Positions 1 to 6,890 of a stretch of DNA of 10,233 bases are shown here, one piece after another. The stretch covers positions 1 through 10,233 of the forward strand of contig CAVBFD010000057.1 of the NCBI GenBank assembly GCA_963594655.1, in the 5' to 3' direction. Every line of letters begins with the position of its first letter. Within the stretch, counting starts at the first letter, position 1. The notes below the pieces were generated by a model that was given only the letters and a program-made list of their open reading frames with translations, did not search any database and was not told the origin of the DNA. A program made the position numbers and the translations under genes. This stretch comes from Colivivens sp963594655. GTDB lineage: Bacteria; Bacteroidota; Bacteroidia; Bacteroidales; Bacteroidaceae.

Positions 1-60
1 TCCGCTCTGTTTCCATCCGTCATAAATCTGACGGAAACGTTCAATTGTCATGTGTGTCAT
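1..60 (-). CDS. IS66-family accessory protein TnpA-like, 5' fragment
   Basis: Only the first 20 codons lie in the window; the gene runs off the left edge. The reading starts MTHMTIERFRQIYDGWKQSG, or MTIERFRQ if the second ATG at 49-51 is used. The pattern of a short Met-Thr start, then ERF-x-x-(I/L)Y-x-x-W-x-x-SG resembles the N-terminus of the small accessory protein encoded first in many IS66-family elements of Bacteroidetes. It lies 65 bp inside an IS66-type terminus and behind its own promoter-like sequence, which supports the call. In the family this protein helps transposition alongside TnpB and the large transposase TnpC, neither of which is visible here. Family assignment rests on a short fragment plus context. 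Confidence 0.6.
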   Translation of the reverse strand, partial: MTHMTIERFRQIYDGWKQSG

Positions 61-82
61 ATGCGATTAATAAAATATCGCG

Positions 83-114
83 CAAAGGTACAGACTAAAG
101 TTCGACCGCACAAT
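83..114 (-). promoter_or_regulatory. Bacteroidetes-type promoter for the IS66 tnpA-like gene
   Basis: On the minus strand ATTG (111-114) is followed by a 20-nt spacer and TACCTTTG (83-90). This fits the Bacteroidetes primary sigma-factor consensus TTTG-N19-21-TAnnTTTG, with one mismatch in the -33 box. A start near position 76 would leave a leader of about 16-25 nt before the ATG at 58-60 or 49-51. It lies wholly inside the insertion sequence and points away from the interrupted glycosyltransferase gene. Confidence 0.6.
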
Positions 115-125
115 ACGGGGTTTAC

Positions 126-1232
126 AGATGGCTTACAATTGAATAATCCATAAATGAGCGTTATAAGCATTGGAGGAGCTATATACAAGGTGTATCTTCC
201 GCCCAGGTTATAACATCCAAATGATACATTCCATCCGTTATATCCATAAAAGGAACATGCAACAAGTATAAAATATAGAAGATAAACGGCAACCAATGTT
301 ATCCAAAATGTTGTAAGCAGTTTGTTGTGATTGCGTAATCCAAGAAAGGAAAATAGGCCGACAAATATTGTCAAAGGCGCAAAAAGAAGCGGAGAACCGA
401 ATATGAATTGTATCAGACAAAATACTCCATAAGGTACGGAATGGAATATGTTCTTCCTAAAGACAGGATAATGAGAGACTCCTATCGAGTTTTGGTGTTC
501 CATTTGTGGAATAAGAAAGAAGTAAATCAGAGGCGCGGCAAAGAAGACCATGACTACGGCGACACTCGCAATCATTACCGCAAGCAATCTTTTGTCGCCT
601 TTCTTGGCTGTGTCTATGAACATCACGACACATAACGGAACCACTAACAGTATGGCTCCGTACTGGCTGTATGCAGCAAGTACGGAGAATGCGAGGAATC
701 CATAAAAGCTGTTCCTCCGCCGCTTGAAGTCCGTCCCATTCAGAAATTTCACAAAGTAGTACAACGCCCACGACTCCATGCACAACATCAAATTATACTC
801 TGCACATTCAAGTGCATAACACATGACGGATCTTGTCATCAAGTAAACCACAATGCTGCAAGTAGCCCATACAGAATTGGATATAACCTTTACTGACTTG
901 TAAAAACCTATAGCTCCAACAAATGTGACGAGGACTCCTGCTAACCGGAAAGACTCCTCACTATCAAACAGTAATAGCCAGAAATACATCAAGACGTTAT
1001 ATAACGGTGGCTGAAAAGTGGAACATATTCGTTCGTACATGTTGGCACCTCCCGAATTGCCCGACATAATCTCCGGTAATGCCCCGACATACTTGGAATA
1101 GAAATATTCTATAGCTTCATCATACCATAGTCCACAACGTGTCAGTTGTGAGGCATACCATAGGAAGATTACCAGCAATACAAAGAACAGGATTATCCGT
1201 TCCTTGTTCATTTTCAAAGACTCTGTTTTCAT
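126..1232 (-). pseudogene. GT-C-fold membrane glycosyltransferase (ArnT/PMT-like), 3' end removed by IS66 insertion
   Basis: The native part is 369 residues. It is strongly hydrophobic, with a first membrane segment at about residues 12-30, then a loop with LWYDEAIEY (Asp38-Glu39), and a QPPLY motif at 74-78. An acidic pair in the first outer loop followed by a PPLY-type motif is typical of lipid-phosphate-sugar-dependent GT-C enzymes (ArnT, dolichyl-P-mannose:protein mannosyltransferase, GT39/GT83). These are usually around 500 residues or more with a C-terminal soluble part. Here the frame runs into an IS66 terminus at 125, which adds 22 foreign residues beginning VNPV and a stop at 57-59, so the C-terminal region is missing. 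The start overlaps the stop of the upstream GT2 gene by four bases (ATGA), indicating translational coupling. In gtr clusters the third gene attaches the lipid-linked sugar to the surface glycan. The sequence is more AT-rich than the regulator and GT4 genes. Activity of the truncated product is doubtful. Confidence 0.75.
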
Positions 1233-1945
1233 TTTATGCGTTTTATTGTTTTACTTATTTCCCAAAAATCGCTGATGGCTTTCCATCCTATCTTGAATAT
1301 TTTTCGGGGATTGATGGAGTTGACACCCCCTTGCCGTGGCTTGAAGGTGATGTCGATGTATTTCACTTTCTCGCCGAACTTGCTGAAACAGGCGGCGAGA
1401 ACCGCATTGGGCAGATTGAAGTCGGTCGGCATCAGGTTCAGGTATTTTGCCACGACCGACGCTTTCATCAACCGGAAAGGGGCATTGGCGTCGGGTACCC
1501 AAACGCGGAAGAACATCCAGACGTAGGTGCGCAACACGTTTTCCACCATCTTACGGTCTTTGCCGTCCCCGCGCACAGGGCGACAACCCATCACACAGTC
1601 GTAATCACTGCTCGCGTTCAGAAACGCCTCAAACTCCTGCGGATTGGTCTGTCCGTCCGAATCGGTCTGGAAGATGTAGTCGGCACCCTGGTCTATGGCA
1701 TAGCGGTAGAGGTACAAGACCGTAGGCCCATGTCCTTGGTTGGGCTTGTCCAATGGGATGAACTGAGGCAACTCCGCCTGTAGCGCCACCATCTTCTCAT
1801 ACGTCTTGTCCCTGCTGCCGTCATTGGCGATGACAAGCCTACAGTCAGCGCCGCATCTTTCCACCACGGGATACCACTGCCGGATAGTCTCCTCGATATT
1901 GGCCTCCTCGTTATAGGCGGGAAGCACGAAATAGATCTTACTCAT
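1229..1945 (-). CDS. Family 2 glycosyltransferase, GtrB/DPM1-like polyprenyl-phosphate sugar transferase
   Basis: The 238-residue protein is a GT-A-fold enzyme. It opens with the nucleotide-sugar-binding stretch FVLPAYNEEANIEET (6-20), has NDGSRDKT at 41-48, and the metal-binding TDSDGQ at 94-99. The C-terminal FKPRQGGVNSINP is typical of dolichol/undecaprenyl-phosphate sugar synthases. Such enzymes move a sugar from a nucleotide donor to undecaprenyl phosphate on the cytoplasmic face of the inner membrane. Classical GtrB proteins are about 310 residues with two C-terminal membrane segments; this one lacks them and ends in a basic tail (KTIKRIK), so it is closer to a DPM1-type soluble or peripheral enzyme. 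It starts 2 nt after the gtrA-like stop and overlaps the next gene by 4 nt, so the three form one operon. The sugar cannot be read from the sequence. Confidence 0.85.
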   Translation of the reverse strand: MSKIYFVLPAYNEEANIEETIRQWYPVVERCGADCRLVIANDGSRDKTYEKMVALQAELPQFIPLDKPNQGHGPTVLYLYRYAIDQGADYIFQTDSDGQTNPQEFEAFLNASSDYDCVMGCRPVRGDGKDRKMVENVLRTYVWMFFRVWVPDANAPFRLMKASVVAKYLNLMPTDFNLPNAVLAACFSKFGEKVKYIDITFKPRQGGVNSINPRKIFKIGWKAISDFWEISKTIKRIK

Positions 1946-1947
1946 AA

Positions 1948-2364
1948 TTATTGTTGTGTTGGTTTGAACGTGATGTACTTGTTTAGCAGAAACTGGAAAA
2001 GCACCACCAGGACGATGGACAACAGTTTTGAGACAATCTTACTCATCTCCATCTGGTCGATACAGCACCAGAGAATAAGGTTACTGAGCATCATGCCGCA
2101 CAGACCGACGGTGAGGAAGATGGAGAAGCGTTGTCTGGGCTTGTCCTTGACCTTGAAGTTGTAGCTGCGGTTCAGCGTAAAACTGGTGGTTATGCCGGCA
2201 AGGACAGAGACTGAGTTGGACACGATGTGATGCCATCCTAAGGCAGAAACGAAGAATGTGTAGATCAGGAAGTCCAAGCCGGAGGAGCAGCACCCGATAA
2301 TGCCGTAGAGGATTAGATTACGTGATTTGCCGTAAACCTTACTGATGATAGTTCTGAAAGCCAT
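1948..2364 (-). CDS. GtrA-like (DPMS3 family) membrane protein, probable lipid-linked sugar flippase
   Basis: This is a 138-residue protein with four hydrophobic segments (about residues 17-37, 44-62, 82-101 and 109-129). Two repeated signatures of the GtrA family each follow a hydrophobic stretch: FTLNRSYNFK near 62-71 and FLLNKYITFK near 125-134. GtrA proteins are thought to move undecaprenyl-phosphate-linked sugars across the inner membrane, or to support the partner synthase. Length is normal for the family (about 120-150). It is first in a tight leftward operon with the GT2 and GT-C genes, the same order as gtrA-gtrB-gtrX serotype-conversion clusters. No clear Shine-Dalgarno precedes the ATG. 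No stronger upstream start was found before an in-frame stop about 50 nt upstream. Confidence 0.85.
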   Translation of the reverse strand: MAFRTIISKVYGKSRNLILYGIIGCCSSGLDFLIYTFFVSALGWHHIVSNSVSVLAGITTSFTLNRSYNFKVKDKPRQRFSIFLTVGLCGMMLSNLILWCCIDQMEMSKIVSKLLSIVLVVLFQFLLNKYITFKPTQQ

Positions 2365-2440
2365 AACGCCCCGAGTCGATAGTCTCTTGCAGCCACCCCT
2401 ACAAGAATGTCATTAAATCGGTTTCAACTGGACGATATAT

Positions 2441-2477
2441 AAAAAGCGTGGGTCGCTGTACTGTCACCCGTCCCACG
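2441..2477 (-). terminator. Intrinsic-terminator-like hairpin in the leader of the gtrA-like operon
   Basis: On the minus strand CGTGGG (2472-2477) can pair with CCCACG (2447-2452), and the stem is followed by C then TTTTT (2441-2445). The loop is 19 nt and contains an alternative inner pairing of GGGT with ACCC. It lies about 80 nt upstream of the gtrA-like start, in the same direction, so it either ends an unseen upstream transcript or acts as an attenuator. The stem is only six pairs and the loop is long, so the call is moderate. Confidence 0.4.
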
Positions 2478-2549
2478 TATCGAGGCCTTCGCATTGCCCA
2501 TCACGGTTGAACGAGCNNNNNNNNNNAAAGTTGCGAAGTTTCGATACGT
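2475..2549. repeat. Imperfect inverted repeat on either side of the assembly gap
   Basis: The left arm (2475-2493) reads ACGTATCGAGGCCTTCGCA. The reverse complement of the right arm (2532-2549) reads ACGTATCGAAACTTCGCA. Nine bases at one side and seven at the other are identical, with GGC opposite AA between them. The arms enclose 38 known bases plus ten N. Two matched blocks of this length so close together are unlikely by chance. The arrangement fits recombinase sites of an invertible DNA segment, or a long RNA stem in an operon leader. The true distance between arms is unknown because of the gap. Confidence 0.6.
2517..2526. other. Assembly gap (10 N) joining two contigs
   Basis: Ten consecutive N. 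A round number of ten is probably a placeholder rather than a measured length. The gap sits between the arms of an inverted repeat and next to several hairpins, which are settings where short-read assembly often breaks. Linkage of the gtr-type operon to the regulator gene depends on this join. Confidence 0.98.
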
Positions 2550-2556
2550 CAAGAAC

Positions 2557-2577
2557 AAAGCGTTAAGTAAACGCTTT
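2557..2577. repeat. Perfect 8-bp stem hairpin beside the gap
   Basis: AAAGCGTT (2557-2564) and AACGCTTT (2570-2577) are exact reverse complements separated by AAGTA. It lies 8 bases from the right arm of the gap-flanking inverted repeat, and would be in the leader of a leftward transcript. It is not followed by a T run in either direction, so it is not a typical terminator. Confidence 0.55.
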
Positions 2578-2621
2578 CCAATATATGTCATCCCACCCTT
2601 CGGGCTTCTGCTGTTGCGTCG

Positions 2622-2668
2622 ACCGTCAGACGAGACGGTGCAAAGTTATGGCTTTTTCTTTAAACAAA
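2622..2668 (-). promoter_or_regulatory. Possible leftward promoter for the gtrA-like operon, with hairpin at the start
   Basis: On the minus strand TAACTTTG (2641-2648) is an exact match to the Bacteroidetes -7 box TAnnTTTG. The nearest TTTG upstream (2665-2668) is only 16 nt away instead of 19-21, so the -33 match is poor. Just downstream a 6-bp stem, ACCGTC/GACGGT (arms 2622-2627 and 2634-2639), would lie at the transcript start. The only gene in this direction before the left operon is gtrA-like, across the gap, giving a leader of about 270 nt plus the gap. The stretch 2365-2778 contains no convincing coding sequence. Confidence 0.4.
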
Positions 2669-2750
2669 TGAAGAAAAACAAAATAAAATGCCAATACGAG
2701 TGCATTTTGCACTGTATTCGGGAATCTTTGAATCGGTAATGCGCCGTGGC

Positions 2751-2774
2751 GGACTGGGCCAACAAAGCCCGTCC
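2751..2774. repeat. Hairpin just downstream of the HTCS gene
   Basis: GGACTGGGC (2751-2759) pairs with GCCCGTCC (2767-2774) with one bulged base and a 7-nt loop. It begins 5 bases after the regulator stop codon on the minus strand. No T run follows in that direction, so termination is uncertain. A weaker 6-bp stem at 2699-2713 (AGTGCA/TGCACT) followed leftward by a T-rich stretch at about 2672-2690 is an alternative end for the transcript. Confidence 0.4.
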
Positions 2775-2778
2775 TGCC

Positions 2779-5700
2779 TCACTTGACCTCACTCGGCAGT
2801 ATCCCGAACATCTCCTTGAACGACTGTGTGAATGTACGGTGGTCGTTGTAGCCCACTCTCTCCATCACGTCGAGGACACCGTTCATAGGGTCTTCAAGCA
2901 TCCTGTACGCTGCTTTCAGCCGCAGGTTCTTGATGAACTCGAACGCCGTCTGTCCGGTTATGGCCTTTATCTTCCTGGAGAAAGTGGAACGGCTCATGTT
3001 CATACCCCTTGCCAGATACTCCACGTCCAGTTTGTCGCTGTCGAGGTGTTCCTCTACGAAGAGGATGGCGCGGTCTATGAATTCCTGGTCAATCTGGTTG
3101 GCTGCAAGTTGCTTTGCCGATGTCTCGTTGACGTTGTTCCTGAACTCCTCCTGATGGCGCAGGTGCTGCTCCTTGAGGTGCGCCAGAAGTGAGATAAGCA
3201 CGTCCGTCTCGAACGGTTTGGTCACGTACGCGTCGGCTCCGGCGTTGTACGCCTCAATCTGCGACTGGCTACTGATGCTGGCAGTCAGCATCACGAAGAC
3301 GAGGTGACTGGTGTTGATGTCCTGCTTGACGCGTCTGCACAGCTCTATGCCGTCCATCTTAGGCATACTTATGTCACTGATGATGATCCGGATGTTCTCG
3401 TCGTGTATGATGTCGAGGGCTTCCAGTCCGTTGGTGGCCACACACACGTTGTAGTGGCGCGACAGGACCTCCTGCATGACATAAAGCAGGTCGCGGTTGT
3501 CCTCCACAATCAACAGGTAGTCCTTGTCACCGTCGGCGGAGGTCTGTACGCTGTTCTTCGTCTCGTTGAGGAGTTTTATCTGCTCGTCCTCCACAGTCTC
3601 ACGAATCTCCTCGGGGGCGAAACTCTCCTTGTCGGTAGGCAACTGCACGATGAACTCGGAACCCTTGCCCACCTGACTGTTGACGGATATGGTGCCGTGG
3701 TGGAGTTCCACCAGCTCCTTGGTGAGTGACAGTCCGATGCCGTTGGAGATACTGTTGTTGTTCTTCTTCGACGAATAGAAGCGGTTGAAGATGAACTTCT
3801 GCTCCCTCTCCTCGATGCCGACCCCCTCGTCCCTGACACTCAGCCACAGGATGCCGTCGGGATTGATCTTGGCGCTGAGGGTGACAGTCTTGCCGTTGGG
3901 GGTGTACTTGAACGCGTTGGACATGAGGTTGAACAGTATCTTCTCCAACTTGTCACGGTCGAAGTAACCGATCATGTCCGACACGTTGAACATCGTCTGG
4001 AACTGGATGTCCTTGTTCCTTGCGAGCGGATCGAAGCTCTCCTTGCAGACGGCTTGCAGGAACCGGGTGATGTTGCCCCTCTCTACGTACAGTCTCATGT
4101 TCCTGCTCTCCACTTTGCGGAAGTCGAGCACCTGCTGGAGCAACCGGCGCAACCGCGCCACGTTGGACTTTATCAGATTCAGCTTGTGCGTGTCGTCCGC
4201 ATTGGCCGGCCTCATCTCCTCCAACAGACACTTGATGATGGTGAGCGGAGTGAGCAGCTCGTGTGATATGCTGGTGAAATACACCATCTTCGCCTGTGTG
4301 ATGTTCTCCTGAAGCGTCTGGCGGCTCTTCCTGTCCAACCGCCGCTTGTATGTCAGTCCCACCACACCTATCGTGAGGATAGCCAACAGGACATAAACGC
4401 AACAGGCGAGGTTGGACTCGTACCATGCCGGACGGCGGATGACGGTCAGTTCGGTGATGTCGTCGCTCCACCTGCCGTTGGCGTCTGTAGCCCTCACCTT
4501 GAACACGTACTCGCCCTTGGGCAGACGGTTGTATGTGGCTTTGTTGTCCCCTGCCATAAGCACTGTCCAGGTGTCGTCCACCCCCTCCATCTTATAGGCA
4601 TAGCGGATGTTGTGGATGGCTTCGAAGTCGAGTGACGAGAAGTGGATGCTTATGTTGTGGTCGCCTGACTCCAACGTGAACTGACTGTCCTGGGAGTGGC
4701 GCGCGTGGTCGAACCATACGGACTTGCCGTTTGTCCACAAATCCGTGATGCGCACACGCACGCTGTCCGACAGGTATTCCATGGTCTGTGAGGGGGTGAA
4801 GGACACAAAGCCTGGAATGCCACCTATATATATATGGTTGTCCGCCGGACAGATGAACGCCGACTGTGGCACGAAACGTATCATCTGGCAGCTGTTGTCA
4901 TAGGTGGATATGAGCCGGAACGCCCCGTTGTTCGGGTTGAACTCTTTCGCTTCGTGGCCGGTGATAATCCACAGGTGGTCGAAGCAGTCCGCCATCACCT
5001 TGTCCACCTTGTCGGTGGTGATGCCGCACCTCTCCGTGTAGTCCTCTACCTGCTGCCCCTCCGGCTTCTTCGGGTCAACCCGGTAGAACCGTCCCTCGCG
5101 CGCCCCGACCCACAGCAGTCCGTCGGACGTGGCGGCCACTGTCTGAAGGTCGAGCTGTATGGGAAGTAGTGTGACCGTGCCTTTCCGGTCGATGCGCGCC
5201 AGTCCCCTGTTGCGGACGGTACACCAAATACTGCCGTCGGGAGTCTCGGTGAAACCTGACACCTGCCCCACTGATGCCGAGACCACCTCAAGTCTTCGTG
5301 TCTTGTCCTTATACACGCACACGCCTTTACTTGTACCTATCCACAGGTTGTACCGTGTGTCCTCATACACACATATCGCCGTTCCCGCGTCCTGTCCCGA
5401 GTCGTTCATGTCCACCGTCCGTGCCGCGCTCACCTTCATGCCTGTTCTCTCCAGCAGGTGGATGATATTACCACCGTTGAGGATGGTCCACACATGATTG
5501 TCCCTGTGCGAAGGAGCGAGACCGCTTGCGGCGTACAGGGGCAACTGTTTCCCGTCAGAGTACTGTGAGGCGGACACGTATTCGCCTGTCTGCTGATTGT
5601 ACAGGTACATGTCACTGCGTTTCTGCTGAAGCCAGAATATGCCGCCGGAGTCACGGTACATGGATATGACGGCAGGGGAGAACCGGGTCGTCTCCTTCAA

Positions 5701-6714
5701 CCAGTCCAGATGGTCATACGTCATGTCGTGCTTGTTCAGGTTGATGATGAAACTGTTGGTGTCGAAGCCTGTGACCCACAGGTGGCCGTTGCTTGACTTC
5801 ATGATGCTGTAGAGAATCTGCTTGGCCTGTGGCGCGAACGATGCCGTCGAGACCTCCTGCAGCCGTCCCTCGTCAGTTACCTTGAACACCTGCAGTCCTT
5901 TGTAGTACGACAACGCCCAGATGTAATGGTAGTTGTCGTCCTGCACAATATGTGTGTAGAAGTCATTCAACTCATAGTCCAACTGTGTCTGTTGCTCCAA
6001 CCTGCCCGGCTTGCCGCTTTCGTTCTCCGTGTATTTGAAGAAACCCTTGTAGCGGTCGAACATCCAGTAGCACTCGTGTGTGGAGTCCTCCAGCATGACC
6101 GTGACCCGGAAGTAGGGGGCGATGTTGTGGAACTCGTCGCTGCCAGCCTGTTTCATCATCAGTCCCTGGTAGTTCCTCGACACGTAAAGCCGCTGCTTAC
6201 TGTCCTCGTAAAGGCATGAGATGCCCTCGGGCATGTCGTATCTCTTTATGACCTTGGTGTCGGGCCGGATATGGAACAGAGCCTTGTGGCCCATCGCCCA
6301 TATCGTGCCGTCCGCACTGGCTATCATGTGGTTTATGACGTAGTTGTTCAGACCGTCAACGTCCATGCGCCTGATCTCGAATGTGGTCTTGTCTATTCTC
6401 AGCAGTCCATTTGCCGTACCCACCCACAGGTGGTAGGCTCTGTCCTCGGCGATACTGAATACCGCATAGATGTCAACGGAGTTGGGCTCTGACACGTCCT
6501 TCCTGAATATGTGTATGCCGTAGCCGTCGTCCCTGCACAGTCCGTCGTTCGTTCCGTACCATATATATCCTTCGGAGTCCTGGAACACCAGAGTCACCTC
6601 GTCCACTGCAGTCTGCACGCCGCGGTTCAGCGGTTCGATTTCCACATTGTCGAATTGGGCGATGCCAACGATGAAATAAACGATGGAAGCCAGTGTGATC
6701 AGTGTCCGTTTCAT
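2779..6714 (-). CDS. Hybrid two-component system regulator (HTCS): sensor, kinase, receiver and AraC-type domain in one protein
   Basis: The 1311-residue protein has the full HTCS layout. It starts with a signal peptide or signal anchor (1-20). Two-component-regulator propeller repeats follow, for example VFQDSEGYIWYGTNDGLCR (43-61), LWVGTANGLLRID (96-108), NLWIGTSKGVCVY (456-468), SIWCTVRNRGLARID (495-509) and LLWVGAREGRFYRVD (533-547). A Y_Y_Y domain covers about 695-758 and a membrane segment about 769-789. The kinase has phospho-acceptor His818 in FTSISHELLTPL, N box Asn933, G1 DEGVGI (962-967) and G2 NGIGLSL (991-997). The receiver (about 1065-1180) has Glu1071-Asp1072, Asp1114, Thr1144 and Lys1166. 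The AraC-type HTH spans about 1210-1311 and ends at LPSEVK, as normal. HTCS proteins sense glycans in the periplasm and switch on nearby genes. No susC/susD pair is in the window; the nearest genes are a divergent glycan-decoration operon. The ligand is unknown. The gene looks intact and is more GC-rich than the left operon. AGAAGGA precedes the ATG. Confidence 0.95.
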   Translation of the reverse strand: MKRTLITLASIVYFIVGIAQFDNVEIEPLNRGVQTAVDEVTLVFQDSEGYIWYGTNDGLCRDDGYGIHIFRKDVSEPNSVDIYAVFSIAEDRAYHLWVGTANGLLRIDKTTFEIRRMDVDGLNNYVINHMIASADGTIWAMGHKALFHIRPDTKVIKRYDMPEGISCLYEDSKQRLYVSRNYQGLMMKQAGSDEFHNIAPYFRVTVMLEDSTHECYWMFDRYKGFFKYTENESGKPGRLEQQTQLDYELNDFYTHIVQDDNYHYIWALSYYKGLQVFKVTDEGRLQEVSTASFAPQAKQILYSIMKSSNGHLWVTGFDTNSFIINLNKHDMTYDHLDWLKETTRFSPAVISMYRDSGGIFWLQQKRSDMYLYNQQTGEYVSASQYSDGKQLPLYAASGLAPSHRDNHVWTILNGGNIIHLLERTGMKVSAARTVDMNDSGQDAGTAICVYEDTRYNLWIGTSKGVCVYKDKTRRLEVVSASVGQVSGFTETPDGSIWCTVRNRGLARIDRKGTVTLLPIQLDLQTVAATSDGLLWVGAREGRFYRVDPKKPEGQQVEDYTERCGITTDKVDKVMADCFDHLWIITGHEAKEFNPNNGAFRLISTYDNSCQMIRFVPQSAFICPADNHIYIGGIPGFVSFTPSQTMEYLSDSVRVRITDLWTNGKSVWFDHARHSQDSQFTLESGDHNISIHFSSLDFEAIHNIRYAYKMEGVDDTWTVLMAGDNKATYNRLPKGEYVFKVRATDANGRWSDDITELTVIRRPAWYESNLACCVYVLLAILTIGVVGLTYKRRLDRKSRQTLQENITQAKMVYFTSISHELLTPLTIIKCLLEEMRPANADDTHKLNLIKSNVARLRRLLQQVLDFRKVESRNMRLYVERGNITRFLQAVCKESFDPLARNKDIQFQTMFNVSDMIGYFDRDKLEKILFNLMSNAFKYTPNGKTVTLSAKINPDGILWLSVRDEGVGIEEREQKFIFNRFYSSKKNNNSISNGIGLSLTKELVELHHGTISVNSQVGKGSEFIVQLPTDKESFAPEEIRETVEDEQIKLLNETKNSVQTSADGDKDYLLIVEDNRDLLYVMQEVLSRHYNVCVATNGLEALDIIHDENIRIIISDISMPKMDGIELCRRVKQDINTSHLVFVMLTASISSQSQIEAYNAGADAYVTKPFETDVLISLLAHLKEQHLRHQEEFRNNVNETSAKQLAANQIDQEFIDRAILFVEEHLDSDKLDVEYLARGMNMSRSTFSRKIKAITGQTAFEFIKNLRLKAAYRMLEDPMNGVLDVMERVGYNDHRTFTQSFKEMFGILPSEVK

Positions 6715-6739
6715 ATTAGTCCTTCTGAATTTTCAGAGA

Positions 6740-6770
6740 CGAAGGTAGCAATTATCGTACGAATACCAAA
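6740..6770 (-). promoter_or_regulatory. Bacteroidetes-type promoter for the HTCS gene
   Basis: On the minus strand TTTG (6767-6770) is followed by a 19-nt spacer and TACCTTCG (6740-6747). This matches TTTG-N19-21-TAnnTTTG with one mismatch. The leader to the ATG at 6714 would be about 20 nt. Confidence 0.6.
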
Positions 6771-6785
6771 CTTTCCACGCTTCTT

Positions 6786-6817
6786 TTTGTGTAATTCATT
6801 TTAATCAGCTACCTTTG
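6786..6817 (+). promoter_or_regulatory. Bacteroidetes-type promoter for the GT4-licD-cytidylyltransferase operon
   Basis: TTTG (6786-6789), a 20-nt spacer and TACCTTTG (6810-6817) match the Bacteroidetes consensus exactly. The predicted start near 6824 gives a leader of about 67 nt before the GT4 start. It diverges from the HTCS promoter with their -33 boxes only about 15 bp apart, so one regulator bound between them could influence both. Confidence 0.75.
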
Positions 6818-6890
6818 TCCGATGATTATGCAAGTGCGGTGTGCTGTGGACTACAGGACACGGCAATGTGCGTGTATATCGTAAAGGGTT

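Larger units (their letters stand above)
1..125 (-). mobile_element. IS66-family insertion sequence, left (tnpA-side) end
   Basis: Read on the minus strand, the element begins at 125 with GTAAACCCCGTATTGTGCGG and extends off the left edge. IS66-family terminal repeats characteristically begin GTAA. The same 11 bases GTAAACCCCGT occur in the opposite orientation at 10153-10163, and in both places a recognisable gene stops matching its family at exactly that base. The flanking 8 bases that would be half of the target duplication are AGATGGCT (126-133, plus strand); the other copy is outside the window. The element has inserted in the family GT-C glycosyltransferase gene and supplies the last 22 codons and the stop of the fused reading frame. 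Confidence 0.75.

Noticed and set aside
2494..2739. An open frame on the plus strand through the gap region
   Set aside because: It contains the N run, so its frame is not real across the gap, its residues match no family I recognise, and it overlaps hairpins and a promoter box.
3304..3729. Long open frames opposite the HTCS gene, and similar ones opposite the GT2 gene (1139-1783), GT4 (7506-7976) and licD (8134-8856)
   Set aside because: They lie antisense to clearly conserved genes, show no recognisable motifs, and are expected by-products of GC-rich codon use.
4826..4836. TATATATATAT run
   Set aside because: It is within the HTCS coding sequence and encodes part of an ordinary propeller strand (HIYIGG).
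6822..6884. A 20-codon upstream frame (ATG at 6822, stop just before the GT4 start)
   Set aside because: The predicted transcript start is at about 6824, so the first ATG may not be transcribed; composition gives no sign of a leader peptide.
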